Positions 1-9,745 of a DNA stretch of 64,000 bases are shown here, in pieces. Position 1 is the first letter of the stretch; each line of letters opens with the position of its first letter. The notes beneath the pieces were generated by a model. That model was not told where the DNA came from, searched no databases, and saw only the letters and a program-made list of their open reading frames with translations. The position numbers and the translations under genes were made by a program. The stretch is from Atopobium sp. oral taxon 416 (lineage in GTDB: Bacteria > Actinomycetota > Coriobacteriia > Coriobacteriales > Atopobiaceae): assembly GCF_018128285.1 (NCBI RefSeq), contig NZ_CP072380.1, forward strand, positions 1,612,001 through 1,676,000, read 5' to 3'.

Positions 1-1749
1 CGGGTGGTCTCTGCCTTTGAAAAGTCAGATACCCCTGAGCGTTCACTGGTGATCGGATCGGTCGCGGGCATTGAAATACCGCTTGAACGCAATGGTCTGG
101 ACGAGCTCTTTGCGGCCTGCGGCGTCTCTCACCTGGTGGCCGTCTCCGGAGGGCACCTCGTGGTTGTTGCAGGAGTTATCGCGGCATTGCTCGAAGACGC
201 ACGGCTCTCGAAGGTCCACAAGATGGTGATCGGCCTGATAGCCAGTGGCCTCTTTGTACTGTTCTGTGGAGCGCCGGTGTCTGCACTCAGGGCATGGTGC
301 ATGAGTGCGATAGCCTTGATGGGTGAGATCTTAGGGAGAAGAAGCCACAGCCTCAGCTCGGTGAGTTTTGTCGCACTGTGCTTTGCTTTGGTCGACTCGG
401 GGGTAACCGCTCAGCTAGGTTATCTTCTGAGTGTCTCTGCGGTGGTGGGCTTGTGCCTCTTCAGCAGCTACAGCCTCTATCTGCTCGATAGGTTGGTGCC
501 ACGTATCGGGTATATCCGAAGGTTTTCACCCCGGTTTAACCGTTCATTGAGATGGATTGAGAGCGAGGTGCGTGCAACGTTGGCTTCGACGCTGACCGCG
601 CAGGCAGTGACCGTTCCGATCTGTCTCGAGACTTTCGGGACACTTTCGCTGATCGCTCCGGTGGCCAACATCCTGATTACCTTGCCCTTTACGGTCCTGA
701 TTGCCTTGGGTATGCTCGCGGCCTGCTTCGTCCCGTTTCCAGCGCTTTCCTCACTGGCACTGAGGGGAGCCGATGGGGCTGCGGGTTTTGCAGTGTGGGT
801 GCTCGATGGCCTCAAACGCGTTCCCTATGCGAGCCTCGAGATCCAAGGTGTAGGTGTATGGATTGAGCTCGTCGCACTTGCAGCCTTTATACTTCTGATT
901 GTGCTGTGGCCGACGATGCATGCGCACGTGTGGCGCAGAGTCGTGCCTGCGCTTTGCCTGATTGTCCTCGCGGTGATGATCCGCTACCGCTGGTTCGCTC
1001 CGGCGCGGCTCGTGGTGCTCGATGTGGGACAGGGGGATGCGATCTTGGTGCAGGAAGGTCCCTCGGCAATTCTGATCGATGCGGGTCCGCAGGAATCACT
1101 CTTGGCCCCGTTGGAACGGCTGCATGTCGAACATCTCGATGCGGTGATCCTGACGCATCTGCATGAGGACCATACCGGTGGACTGGCAGAGTTGAAAGGA
1201 AGCATCGGGGTGGATCAGGTCTATGTGGCCAACGGGGTGAAAAATCACATGAGCCGACAGCTGCAGGAGACCGTCCAGGCGGTGAGCGGCAGAGAGGCAC
1301 AGGAGCTTACGACAGGAGCAAACCTGACTGAGCAGCACTTTCACCTCAAGATGGTCTGGCCTAAACAACCGGTTGCCGGTGATGAGAATGGAGATTCGAT
1401 CGAACTGCTGCTGGAATATCAAAACGGCGCTGCCCATTATCGGGGGCTTCTGACCGGGGATGCGGAGGAAGAGCAGCTGGCGCAGATAGAGCAACAGGTA
1501 GGTGACATCGACGTGCTGAAAGTCGGGCACCATGGCTCTGAGGTCTCCATCAACGAGGAAGAAGCGCACCGACTCTCTCCGGAACTCGCGCTGGATTCTG
1601 CCGGAGAAGGGAACAAGTATGGGCATCCCGCGCAGGAATGTGTTGATACACTCGAGAGCGCCGGGGCGAAGTTTTTGTGCACCAAGGATGTGGGCTCAAT
1701 TACGGTAAAGGCAAACAAAGACAGTATTGCGGTGTACACCGAGCGCTAA
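1..1749 (+). CDS. comEC: ComEC/Rec2 DNA-uptake channel, 5' truncated by window edge
   Basis: Membrane channel that passes single-stranded DNA into the cell during transformation. The frame is open from base 1, so the true start lies upstream and the N-terminal OB-like part of the family is missing. About 582 codons remain, against 700-800 in full ComEC. The competence-domain signature VAVSGGHLVVVAG lies near residue 46, followed by many hydrophobic segments to about residue 330. A metallo-beta-lactamase-like domain follows with LDVGQGDA (about 340), THLHEDH (about 385) and VGHHGSE (about 508). The gene is followed after 39 bp by holA, a common arrangement. No frameshift is seen, so the gene looks intact within the window. 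Confidence 0.93.
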   Translation, partial: RVVSAFEKSDTPERSLVIGSVAGIEIPLERNGLDELFAACGVSHLVAVSGGHLVVVAGVIAALLEDARLSKVHKMVIGLIASGLFVLFCGAPVSALRAWCMSAIALMGEILGRRSHSLSSVSFVALCFALVDSGVTAQLGYLLSVSAVVGLCLFSSYSLYLLDRLVPRIGYIRRFSPRFNRSLRWIESEVRATLASTLTAQAVTVPICLETFGTLSLIAPVANILITLPFTVLIALGMLAACFVPFPALSSLALRGADGAAGFAVWVLDGLKRVPYASLEIQGVGVWIELVALAAFILLIVLWPTMHAHVWRRVVPALCLIVLAVMIRYRWFAPARLVVLDVGQGDAILVQEGPSAILIDAGPQESLLAPLERLHVEHLDAVILTHLHEDHTGGLAELKGSIGVDQVYVANGVKNHMSRQLQETVQAVSGREAQELTTGANLTEQHFHLKMVWPKQPVAGDENGDSIELLLEYQNGAAHYRGLLTGDAEEEQLAQIEQQVGDIDVLKVGHHGSEVSINEEEAHRLSPELALDSAGEGNKYGHPAQECVDTLESAGAKFLCTKDVGSITVKANKDSIAVYTER

Positions 1750-1788
1750 AACAGGGACAATGGATCCCAGAGATTTGAGGAGTGAAGA

Positions 1789-2808
1789 ATGCCGAGAAGC
1801 AGCAATCTGTTACGTGCATACATCGTGTTAGGCAATAACGAGATCAAGCGCTCTGATACAGTGAGCCACCTTAAAAAATATGTGAAAGACTCTCTTGCAG
1901 CCTTCAACCTGGACGAGATGGATGCCCGTGGCGATTTGGAGCCGCAGACCCTCAAGACGAGCCTCGAAGCGCTGCCGGTGGGTGACAAATATCGGTTGGT
2001 GATCGTCCACGACGCGCAGAAGCTCTCCTCACGGGTACAGAAGATGCTCCTTGATTATCTCGATAACCCCAATGAGGGCAGTGTCCTGTTGCTTGACGCC
2101 TCAGTTCCCTGTGAGGAGGAGAGCCGTAAGAAGGATGCCTTTGTAAAGTCCAAGCTCTACAGCAAAATCAAGAAGATGGGCCCTGAGGCTACTATCAATT
2201 GTCCGACACCGAAGCCTTGGGAGATGCCAAAGGCGGTCCAAACCAAGTTGGCCCGTAAGGCCAAAACAACGATCGATCCCGATGCAGCGCAGGAGCTGGT
2301 CAAACGGCTGGGGACCAATATGTCGCTGTTAAGCAGCGAGCTTGAGACGCTTAAGAACCTCGCACAGGAACCGGGCCACATCCGTCTGCAGGACGTCACT
2401 GATAATGTCGTGAGAATCGTGGAACCCACGCCGTGGGATCTGGCGGATGCGATGTGTGAGCGCAATCTTAAGAAGTCACTTGAGCTGTTGGCGCAGATGA
2501 AGACCTCAGTGGGACCGGGAACCATAGCCTATCTGACGGGACGCGTGAAAGAGCTCATCTGCGCAAAGAGCCTGGAGGAGCGCGGTGAGAGTAGCGCTCT
2601 GGCCAGCGAGCTGCATAAGCAGTCCTGGCAGGTGAAAAACTATACGCGGTGGGCACGGAAGTTCTCCCGTGAGGAGCTGGTGGCAGCCCTGAAAGCTTGC
2701 GCTCAAACAGACCGCGCAATCAAGAGCGGATCAGATGTCCGCAATACCCTGATCACTTTGCTTGCGAGTATCTGCAGAGAACCGAGCCAGACTACCTACA
2801 ATTGCTAA
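1789..2808 (+). CDS. holA: DNA polymerase III delta subunit
   Basis: Clamp-loader delta subunit, which opens the beta sliding clamp so it can be placed on DNA. The protein is 339 residues, close to the usual size. An ATPase-like N-terminal domain (LVIVHDAQKLS near residue 68) is followed by the helical lid and collar domains. The ATG follows a GAGGAGTG ribosome site by about 6 bases. It sits directly after comEC and converges on rpsT. The stop codon abuts the remains of an ISL3-type element, so any native terminator of holA may have been displaced. Assignment rests on overall sequence character and the comEC-holA-rpsT order. Confidence 0.88.
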   Translation: MPRSSNLLRAYIVLGNNEIKRSDTVSHLKKYVKDSLAAFNLDEMDARGDLEPQTLKTSLEALPVGDKYRLVIVHDAQKLSSRVQKMLLDYLDNPNEGSVLLLDASVPCEEESRKKDAFVKSKLYSKIKKMGPEATINCPTPKPWEMPKAVQTKLARKAKTTIDPDAAQELVKRLGTNMSLLSSELETLKNLAQEPGHIRLQDVTDNVVRIVEPTPWDLADAMCERNLKKSLELLAQMKTSVGPGTIAYLTGRVKELICAKSLEERGESSALASELHKQSWQVKNYTRWARKFSREELVAALKACAQTDRAIKSGSDVRNTLITLLASICREPSQTTYNC

Positions 2809-2814
2809 AAAGGT

Positions 2815-3738
2815 GCTCTTCGCTACTTATGGTGGTTAGCACTCCTGCATCCCCTTGAGCACGTGGCACCCGGACAGCCCAGATTCTGCCGACGGGAGGC
2901 TTCGGCTCTAAGGTGCGATATGGATGCTTAAAGCAGGTATGCTGGCAAGGCTCTTTAAGAGGTCCCAGGGGGCTTAGAGACGAAAGGGGGCTCTTCGATG
3001 TCTGGTTTGAGGGGCGCAGATGAGCGCAGGACGTGCTGCATGTAAGGGTGGCACACAGGAAGGGCCAGGCAAGTGGTGAGCCCGGTCTGCCACAGGCGCT
3101 GTAGCACCTGTGGCAGATACGAGAGGACCTCGTGGCATCTCGACATCTGGCAATACGAGACGACCGTACACTGCACAGTGCTAAGTGCCCCTAAGGACAG
3201 TGTGCCTGCCGCAAGGATACCCTGAAAGGTCCGTCCAAAGACGCATCACGGCGCTCTTTGAGGCCCAGCTGATAAGGGATGGTACTCTTTGGCATGAGCG
3301 TTGTGACCATAAGCCTCTGCACGAGACAGCCCACGCGCATATGGAGGCTGCTTAGCAGAGCCGTCGCCGAGGTAAGGGATGCAGCAGACTACTCCGTAGT
3401 CGTGCGTGTGGGTACAGATGACACCGCCAAAAAGTGCGACCAAAGCTGTATCAGCATCATGGCTGACCTGGACCGCCAGCGCGCCATCACGGAAGACAAA
3501 GGACAAAGGTGGCACAGGCAGGCTTTGAGATGAGCTTAAAGGAGCACGCAGGGGGACAAGACGGGAGTCTTAGAGGTCATACGCGATATGGCTTAAGGCA
3601 TGGCCCAGCCAGCAAAAAGCGCTGCCAGGGGCTTCAGGAACACCAGATACTTCAGGACGAGGATCTTCCACTGGAAAACTCAACTTCTCGGCCCAGAGAC
3701 AGCTGGCCTGTGCTACCCACGAGAGACGTCGAAGAGCC
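2815..3738 (+). mobile_element. ISL3-type insertion sequence, copy 1, internally deleted
   Basis: The left end (GCTCTTCGCTACTTATGG) and right end (ACGTCGAAGAGCC) match those of the two other copies near 39465 and 42975. The interior aligns with the copy at 42975 but skips about 450 bp around 3600, joining the middle of the transposase to its last 100 bases. The coding frame also carries a TGA at 3223-3225 and further frame breaks. No transposase can be made. The element fills the whole gap between holA and rpsT. No convincing 8-bp target duplication remains: the flanks are A-rich but not identical. Confidence 0.85.
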
Positions 3739-3797
3739 AAAAGAAAGGTACCGCCAGCACGCGATGCCCTCTAACCTGTTCGTCTGAAGCGATATAC

Positions 3798-4064
3798 TTA
3801 CTTCTGAAGGGTATTCACAAGCTTTTGGACACCAGATTTGCGCTCAGCAGCTTGGTTCTTGTGGATGATGCCCTTGGAAGCTGCCTTGTCGAGCTTGCGG
3901 TTTGCAATGCGAGCAACCTTCTGAGCTTCCTCAGCGTCACCGTTCTCGACAGCGACACGGACCTTCTTTACATAGGTCTTGAGCTCGGATCTGACTGCTT
4001 GATTGCGGACGCGTGCCTTCTCGGCAGTCTTGATACGCTTCTTCTGAGACTTGATGTTTGCCAC
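3798..4064 (-). CDS. rpsT: 30S ribosomal protein S20
   Basis: Small basic protein that binds 16S rRNA early in 30S assembly. The 88 residues match the family length. The start MANIKSQKKRIKTAEKAR is typical of S20, and lysine and arginine are frequent throughout. The ATG follows a GAAAGGA ribosome site. It is transcribed alone on the minus strand, divergent from lepA, with which it shares a 220-bp promoter region. Confidence 0.97.
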   Translation of the reverse strand: MANIKSQKKRIKTAEKARVRNQAVRSELKTYVKKVRVAVENGDAEEAQKVARIANRKLDKAASKGIIHKNQAAERKSGVQKLVNTLQK

Positions 4065-4152
4065 GACGAAGTTCCTTTCAGTGCAAAACTATGAGACCTC
4101 TTCTGGGCTTGAAGTGGGGTTCAAAACCCGGACACGGCGAGGTCAGACAATC

Positions 4153-4158
4153 AGTATA
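4153..4158 (-). promoter_or_regulatory. rpsT promoter, extended -10
   Basis: On the minus strand the sequence TGCTATACT gives an extended -10 (TATACT with an upstream TG), about 90 bases before the rpsT start. No good -35 is visible at 17 bases. Inferred from sequence only. Confidence 0.45.
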
Positions 4159-4169
4159 GCAGATTCAAT

Positions 4170-4199
4170 TTGGGTATTTTATAGGTACTTTGGTAAGAT
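4170..4199 (+). promoter_or_regulatory. lepA promoter candidate
   Basis: TTGGGT at 4170-4175 and TAAGAT at 4194-4199 are 18 bases apart. This would give an 80-base leader to lepA that contains the stem-loop at 4224-4247. Confidence 0.4.
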
Positions 4200-4223
4200 A
4201 GAGGCCATCAAACAAAATTTCAT

Positions 4224-4247
4224 AGGCCGTCCGTATATGGGCGGCCT
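4224..4247 (+). other. Stem-loop in the lepA leader
   Basis: AGGCCGTCC pairs with GGGCGGCCT (9 bp, one G-U pair) around a 6-base loop. No U-tract follows, so it is not a clear terminator. Its place in the leader allows a role in RNA stability or attenuation. Confidence 0.5.
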
Positions 4248-4285
4248 AACTTTCGGTAGTTCAGAACGACTGAGTAAGATGACGT

Positions 4286-6100
4286 ATGACGAAAAAAATT
4301 GACACTTCGCATATCAGAAACTTTTCCATTATCGCCCACATCGACCACGGCAAATCGACGATCTCCGACCGTATCCTGGAGCAGACTCACACGGTAGCCG
4401 AGCGGGACATGACAAACCAGATCCTGGACTCAATGGCGATCGAGCAGGAGCGCGGCATCACAATCAAGTCGAATGCCGTGCGCGTCATGTACGATGCGGA
4501 CGATGGGGAGCAGTACCTCCTCAACCTGATCGACACGCCGGGACACGTGGACTTCAGCTATGAGGTGTCACGCTCCCTTTCTGCCTGTGAAGGGGCGTTG
4601 CTGGTCGTTGACGCGACGCAGGGCGTTGAAGCGCAGACTGTCTCCAATGCGAACCTCGCGATGAATGCGAATCTCGATATCATCCCGGTCATCAACAAGA
4701 TCGACCTGCCTTCCGCACACCCCGAGGAAGTCAAACAGGAGATTGAGGATGAGCTCGCGATTCCGGCGGATGACGCCGTGCTTGTCTCCGGCAAAACCGG
4801 GGAGGGTATCCACGACCTGCTGGAGTCAATTGTCTATCTGATTTCACCGCCCAAGGGAGACCCAGATGCTCCGCTCAGGGCCCTCATTCTGGACTCATAC
4901 TTCGATGAGTACCGCGGCGTGGTGGCGACGGTGCGCGTCTTCGATGGTACGATCAAAAAGGGTGACAAGTTGAAGATGATGGCACTGGGGGACACGTTTC
5001 TGTGTGACGGTGTCGGCTGCAAGCGCCCAAAGGAGACCCCACTTGACGAACTCGACGTGGGTGATGTGGGCTACGTGGTGACCGGCCTCAAGGATCCGGA
5101 GATGGTCCGTACGGGCGACACGATCACCGACGAGGAGCGCCCGACGGCGAAGGCCTGCCCAGGTTACCGTGAGGCAAAGCCGATGGTGTTTGTCGGCCTC
5201 TTCCCGATCGATACGAAGGGCTTTGAGAACCTGCGCGACGCACTGGAGAAGCTCAAGGTCAATGATCCGTCGCTCGTGTGGACTCCGGAGAACTCTGTAG
5301 CGTTAGGCTTCGGCTTCCGTGTCGGTTTCCTCGGTATCCTACACATGGAGGTCGTCAAGGAGCGCCTCGAGCGGGAGTTTGGACTCGATCTGATCGCAAC
5401 GAGCCCCTCAGTGGAATACCACGTATATAAGACCGATAAATCGATGGTTTCGATCACCTCACCGCAGGATCTGCCAGGTCCGACGCAGATCGACCACATC
5501 GAGGAGCCGTATCTCCACGCAAAGGTGATTGTTCCGCCTGACTATATGGGCGCAGTGATGCAGCTGATCGTTGATCACCGCGGTGAGACGACCGACATGA
5601 TCTATCCCTCTTCGAAGACCGTCGAGCTGCACTTCGATATCCCGCTGGCAGAGCTGATCCTCGATTTCTTCGATCAGCTGAAGAGCCGCACCAAAGGCTA
5701 CGCCTCGCTCGACTACGATATGGGGGAATATACTACCTCTGACCTGGTACGGCTGGATATCCTGCTTGCCGGTGAGCCGGTCGACGCCCTCTCCTTCATC
5801 ATTCACCGGGATAAGGCGTATACAATGGCGAGAAGCTTGTGCGACAAGTTGAAGGAGATGATCCCACGCCAGCAGTTTGACGTCGCAATCCAAGGTGCCA
5901 TCGGCAACAAGATCATCGCCCGATCCACTGTGAAGGCAGTCCGTAAAGATGTTCTGGCGAAGTGCTACGGCGGCGATATCACCCGTAAGCGTAAGCTCCT
6001 AGAGAAGCAGAAAGAGGGCAAGAAACGCATGAAGGCAATCGGTAAGGTCGATGTGCCGCAGGAGGCCTTTCTGGCTGTGCTAAAGGTGGATGGCCAGTGA
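4286..6100 (+). CDS. lepA: Elongation factor 4 (LepA)
   Basis: Ribosome-binding GTPase that can back-translocate stalled ribosomes. The 604 residues fit the family. GTPase motifs occur in order: AHIDHGKST (G1, about 17), ERGITIKS (switch region), DTPGHVDF (G3) and NKIDLP (G4). EF-G-like domains follow, then the LepA-specific basic C-terminal domain ([16 protein letters not shown]). The gene opens a run with dusB, whose GTG start overlaps the lepA TGA by 4 bases, so translation of the two is probably coupled. Confidence 0.97.
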   Translation: MTKKIDTSHIRNFSIIAHIDHGKSTISDRILEQTHTVAERDMTNQILDSMAIEQERGITIKSNAVRVMYDADDGEQYLLNLIDTPGHVDFSYEVSRSLSACEGALLVVDATQGVEAQTVSNANLAMNANLDIIPVINKIDLPSAHPEEVKQEIEDELAIPADDAVLVSGKTGEGIHDLLESIVYLISPPKGDPDAPLRALILDSYFDEYRGVVATVRVFDGTIKKGDKLKMMALGDTFLCDGVGCKRPKETPLDELDVGDVGYVVTGLKDPEMVRTGDTITDEERPTAKACPGYREAKPMVFVGLFPIDTKGFENLRDALEKLKVNDPSLVWTPENSVALGFGFRVGFLGILHMEVVKERLEREFGLDLIATSPSVEYHVYKTDKSMVSITSPQDLPGPTQIDHIEEPYLHAKVIVPPDYMGAVMQLIVDHRGETTDMIYPSSKTVELHFDIPLAELILDFFDQLKSRTKGYASLDYDMGEYTTSDLVRLDILLAGEPVDALSFIIHRDKAYTMARSLCDKLKEMIPRQQFDVAIQGAIGNKIIARSTVKAVRKDVLAKCYGGDITRKRKLLEKQKEGKKRMKAIGKVDVPQEAFLAVLKVDGQ

Positions 6101-7146
6101 CAACAAAAGAACTTCTTGCAACCTATGCTGAAGGTGCCGGCCTCTCGCCGCTGCCCCGACCTTTTCCGTGCAAAGGCAGCCTGAAAGAGCGGCTAGCTCA
6201 AGCCGGGTACCTGATGGCGCCGATGGCGGGCGTCAGCAACAGCGCTTATCGACTGATAGCGAGATGCGGAGGGGCAGGCCTTGCCTATACAGAGATGGTC
6301 TCCGTGGCAGGACTGCACTTCAACAGTCAGAAGACCTGGGATCTGGTGCTGCCCGACGAGGCCGAGCCTGACATTGCAGTGCAGCTCTTCGGCTCCAAGC
6401 CCGAACAATTTAGAGAAGCTGCTGCGACGGTCAGCGAACATCTCGGCAACAGGCTTGTCCTGATAGATATCAATATGGCCTGCCCAGCCCCCAAAGTCAC
6501 CCGCAAAGGGGAGGGCTCTGCGTTGATGGAGAATCCTGAGCTTGCACAGGAGCTTGTACGTGCCTGCCGTGAGGAAACGGATGCACCGGTGACCGCAAAG
6601 ATCCGCAAAGGGTTTGCCAAAGGTGAAGAGACTGCGCCGGAGTTTGCCCGGGCACTTGAGCAGGCGGGCGTCTCCGCAATCGCAGCCCATGGACGGACCG
6701 CACACCAGCTCTATCGAGGTCAAGCCTCCTGGGAGGCAATCAAACATGTCGTCGAGGCGATCTCGGTGCCGGTGATCGGCTCCGGCGATGTGATGAGTGG
6801 CGAGACTGCACGCACAATGCGAGAGCAGACCGGCGTCACCGCAGTGATGGTCGCACGGGGCAGCTATGGCGACCCCTGGATCTTCCACGATGCGCAAACA
6901 GGTAACAACAGAACCCCCAGCGTGGAGGAGCGACTCAACGCCTTTGCGCTGCAGCTACGCCTGCTGCAGGCGACCGGAGCGCATCTCGCACGGGCTCGGT
7001 CCTTAGCAGGTTGGTATATCAAAGGGTTTCCCCATGCCGGAGCTTGGCGGGAGCGTGCGATGCACTGTGAATCGCTCGATGACTATCTGGACTACATCGA
7101 TCAGCTGAAAGCCTCCTATGGCGCCTATGGCGAAGAGGTTGACTGA
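6097..7146 (+). CDS. dusB: tRNA-dihydrouridine synthase
   Basis: Flavin enzyme that reduces uridine to dihydrouridine in tRNA, using NADPH. It has 349 residues. Visible motifs are the FMN-binding start [12 protein letters not shown] (about 37), the catalytic cysteine in [18 protein letters not shown] (Cys near 129), [13 protein letters not shown] (about 195) and GSGDV (about 228). The start is a GTG overlapping the lepA stop, with no better start downstream. Membership of the Dus family is clear. The B subtype is inferred from the motif spacing and because this looks like the single Dus of an actinobacterium. Confidence 0.87.
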   Translation: MTTKELLATYAEGAGLSPLPRPFPCKGSLKERLAQAGYLMAPMAGVSNSAYRLIARCGGAGLAYTEMVSVAGLHFNSQKTWDLVLPDEAEPDIAVQLFGSKPEQFREAAATVSEHLGNRLVLIDINMACPAPKVTRKGEGSALMENPELAQELVRACREETDAPVTAKIRKGFAKGEETAPEFARALEQAGVSAIAAHGRTAHQLYRGQASWEAIKHVVEAISVPVIGSGDVMSGETARTMREQTGVTAVMVARGSYGDPWIFHDAQTGNNRTPSVEERLNAFALQLRLLQATGAHLARARSLAGWYIKGFPHAGAWRERAMHCESLDDYLDYIDQLKASYGAYGEEVD

Positions 7147-8395
7147 GGTGGCCCACAGTTGGGAGGAGCGCTACCACCTGTCGGACGCTCAGGCACTCTA
7201 CCTCCATATCCCGTTCTGTGCCCGCAGGTGCTTCTACTGCGACTTCTGCTCAGCGGCGAGCCACACTGACAACCCTGCACTTGAGCGCTATATAACTGTC
7301 GCGCTGAGTGAGCTGCAAGCCCTTGAGCACGAAGGCCTACTCGATTCATGCGCAACCGCCTATATCGGTGGGGGCACTCCCAGTCTGATGGGGGAAAGAC
7401 TCATCCCGCTGATTCAGGAAGTCCGGGCATGCTGCACCGGTGAATTCACCAGTGAAGCCAACCCCGATTTTGTGACGCCTGAACTTCTACAGGAATACCG
7501 AAAAGCCGGGCTCACCCGCATCTCCTTTGGGGTGCAAAGTACCAGTGACCAGGAATTGCACGATCTGGGACGTATCCACGATGAGCGAACCGCGCTTCAG
7601 GCTCTGAAGTGGGGCCAAGAGGTAGGCCTCACTGTTTCAGCAGACCTCATGTGCGCCATTCCGGATCAGACCAGCAAAAGCTGGCAGACGAGCCTTAAGC
7701 AGGTCCTCTCAACCGGCATTGAGCACCTGAGTGTCTATCCCCTGATGATCGAGGAGGGGACGGCCTTCGGGCGCCGGTATGGGGTCGAGGATTATCCCTC
7801 CTGGAATAACCCGGATGTCCAGGCGATGCGGATGGAGGAGGCTGCCAAGGTGGCAGGCCCTTTCGGCTTTCATCGCTACGAAGTCGCCTCCTACGCCAAG
7901 CCAAGATATGAGTGTGCGCACAACAAGATCTATTGGACCGGATTGCCCTATCTTGGAGTGGGATGCGCGGCGTCTGGCATGGTGACAAGAAAGGGGTATG
8001 CACGGCTGCGCCGCGTTTACCCGCAGCTGCCTCAGCTGGAAAACGACGCATTCCGTATCCGCCTGACCAATACGACAAAGATCGAGGATTACCTTCACCT
8101 CACCCAAGCGTGTGATCTCCACTTCGATATTGAAGCCCTCACGGCGCGTCAGACACTCGCCGAAGATTTGATGCTCGCCTGTCGCATGCAGAAGCCACTC
8201 GACCCTATATTGGTCTCATATGCCCGAGACGAGTTGGGCGATACCTTTGATACTGCCGTGCATAGAGAGCAGGCAGAAGGGCTTCTGAATGAGAGGTTGA
8301 AGCCGACCCATCAAGGGTGGCTTTTGGGCAATGAGCTCTTCAGCCACATGTGGGATTTGGCCGGAGATAGGCAAACACAGCTCATTTCCGTGTAA
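7118..8395 (+). CDS. hemW: HemW-like radical SAM heme chaperone
   Basis: Radical SAM protein of the coproporphyrinogen oxidase-like family. HemW members bind and deliver heme and are not oxidases. The iron-sulfur motif is CARRCFYCDF near residue 34, with GGGTPSLM near 86 and SFGVQS near 135. The length, 425 residues, is slightly above the usual 380-400. The ATG at 7118 overlaps dusB by 29 bases. ATG 7130 or a GTG just after the dusB stop are alternatives that would shorten the N-terminus. It often neighbours lepA and heat-shock genes, as here. HemN is less likely because the HemN-specific N-terminal part is absent. Confidence 0.87.
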   Translation: MAPMAKRLTEVAHSWEERYHLSDAQALYLHIPFCARRCFYCDFCSAASHTDNPALERYITVALSELQALEHEGLLDSCATAYIGGGTPSLMGERLIPLIQEVRACCTGEFTSEANPDFVTPELLQEYRKAGLTRISFGVQSTSDQELHDLGRIHDERTALQALKWGQEVGLTVSADLMCAIPDQTSKSWQTSLKQVLSTGIEHLSVYPLMIEEGTAFGRRYGVEDYPSWNNPDVQAMRMEEAAKVAGPFGFHRYEVASYAKPRYECAHNKIYWTGLPYLGVGCAASGMVTRKGYARLRRVYPQLPQLENDAFRIRLTNTTKIEDYLHLTQACDLHFDIEALTARQTLAEDLMLACRMQKPLDPILVSYARDELGDTFDTAVHREQAEGLLNERLKPTHQGWLLGNELFSHMWDLAGDRQTQLISV

Positions 8396-8451
8396 TTATT
8401 TAGGTTTTCTGACGTGAAGCGGTATTGTTAAGAGTAACTGTGGTGAGTCTA

Positions 8452-8472
8452 TCTACTGTAAAGAACAGTAGA
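8452..8472 (+). terminator. Stem-loop after hemW
   Basis: TCTACTGT and ACAGTAGA form a perfect 8-bp stem with a 5-base loop, followed by TTTTC. A weak intrinsic terminator is possible. It also lies 35 bases before the first dnaJ, so it could instead be a leader element of that gene. Confidence 0.5.
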
Positions 8473-8506
8473 TTTTCTGATATGTGAACATGAGGCAGGA
8501 GACTGT

Positions 8507-9634
8507 ATGCCTTCGATGAACGACAAAGACTACTACAAAATACTCGGAGTCTCGAGCGACGCATCGACGGACGAGATCCGCAAAGCGTTCCAGCAGAAAG
8601 CCCGCAAGTATCACCCTGACGTAAACAAGGCGCCTGACGCGGAGCAGAGGTTCAAGGAGATCTCTGAGGCCTATGCAGTGCTCTCGGATCCCGATAAACG
8701 TCGCCGCTACGATGCGATGCACTCCGGTAGCGTGTTTGCCTCCCAGGGAGCTTCCGCTCCGGGAGCCGGCTACGGTGGACCTCAAGGCCAGGATCCGTTC
8801 TGGGACTTTGAGCAGTCCTACTGGGGTTGGCCCTTCGGTGGTATGGGCCAGCGCAGGCAGCAGAAACGATCGCGCTCCTTTAACCCAAAAGCGGGCTCAG
8901 ACTTTGTCTATCACATCGATTTGGATGCGGCGACTGCAAAAAAGGGCACCAAGCGGGGCATCACCTACCAACACTACGTGCAGTGCCAGAATTGCCACGG
9001 CCACGGCTCAGTAGTTTCCGATCACCCCGAAACTTGCCCGACCTGCGGTGGCACCGGCCATATCAGCGTCGACCTGGACAGCCTCTTTGGGTTCGGTGAG
9101 ATGGACATGGTGTGCCCGGAGTGCGAAGGCACTGGCAGAGTCGTCGTCGACCCCTGCCCCGCTTGCGGCGGCACCGGCCGTGTGCTTGCGGCTTCCGAGG
9201 TCGTTGTGATGATTCCACCGAAGTCCCACGACGGCGACGAAGTGCGGATCAAAGGCATGGGCAATGCGGGAACCAACGGAGAGGCCTCCGGTGACTTCGT
9301 CCTGAGAGTCGGAGTCCCGACCGAGCGTCTCGCCCCGCGTCAGGCTGTGGGCTTTCAGTTCCTGGGCTTTGACATACCCTTCCTGATTCTCTCGTTGATC
9401 GCAGACGTGTTTGCCGCGCTTGCCCCCTTCATTATTGTGCTTGCTGCAGTCGGCTTCCTGTTGATTCTGACCGGAGGCTCACGTCCGCACAACTCGAAAT
9501 GGTGGAACAATGCGGGCACTGCCACGATGAACGGAGTGCTGAAGGGACTCTTTGTGGCGATCTTGATTGTGGCGATGGTGTCATGCACCTCGAGCTTCGG
9601 TTCAACGGGTTATAGTACAAGAGTGCATATTTAG
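8507..9634 (+). CDS. DnaJ-family co-chaperone with hydrophobic, membrane-anchored C-terminus
   Basis: It begins as a normal DnaJ: a J-domain with HPD in [10 protein letters not shown] (about residues 8-72), a glycine/aromatic linker, and a cysteine-rich zinc domain with CQNCHGHG, CPTCGGTG, CPECEGTG and CPACGGTG (about 159-225). The first C-terminal beta domain follows (to about 275). The usual second peptide-binding and dimer domain is then replaced by a hydrophobic stretch (about 285-322), a short polar loop and another hydrophobic segment (about 345-363). It therefore looks like a J-protein held in the membrane. The gene is 375 codons and lies just ahead of a second, conventional dnaJ. Its partner DnaK is not in the window. 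Confidence 0.85.
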   Translation: MPSMNDKDYYKILGVSSDASTDEIRKAFQQKARKYHPDVNKAPDAEQRFKEISEAYAVLSDPDKRRRYDAMHSGSVFASQGASAPGAGYGGPQGQDPFWDFEQSYWGWPFGGMGQRRQQKRSRSFNPKAGSDFVYHIDLDAATAKKGTKRGITYQHYVQCQNCHGHGSVVSDHPETCPTCGGTGHISVDLDSLFGFGEMDMVCPECEGTGRVVVDPCPACGGTGRVLAASEVVVMIPPKSHDGDEVRIKGMGNAGTNGEASGDFVLRVGVPTERLAPRQAVGFQFLGFDIPFLILSLIADVFAALAPFIIVLAAVGFLLILTGGSRPHNSKWWNNAGTATMNGVLKGLFVAILIVAMVSCTSSFGSTGYSTRVHI

Positions 9635-9694
9635 AGAATTGAGCAGCTCAAAGCTGGGTACATTTGAAAAGGATGTCTCTTTTTCAAAATCATG

Positions 9695-9719
9695 AGGGGC
9701 GCGGGGGTGCGTCCCTTTT
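9695..9719 (+). terminator. Intrinsic terminator between the two dnaJ genes
   Basis: AGGGGCGC pairs with GCGTCCCT (8 bp, one G-U pair) around a 6-base loop, and is followed by TTTC. It would end the first dnaJ transcript 30 bases before the second dnaJ. Confidence 0.6.
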
Positions 9720-9745
9720 CGTTTGTGTGTGGGAGAAGGTTGTTC

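Noticed and set aside
2806-3746. 8-bp target duplication for ISL3-type copy 1
   Set aside because: Both flanks are A-rich (AAAAAGGT against AAAAGAAA) but do not match over 8 bases, so no duplication is claimed.
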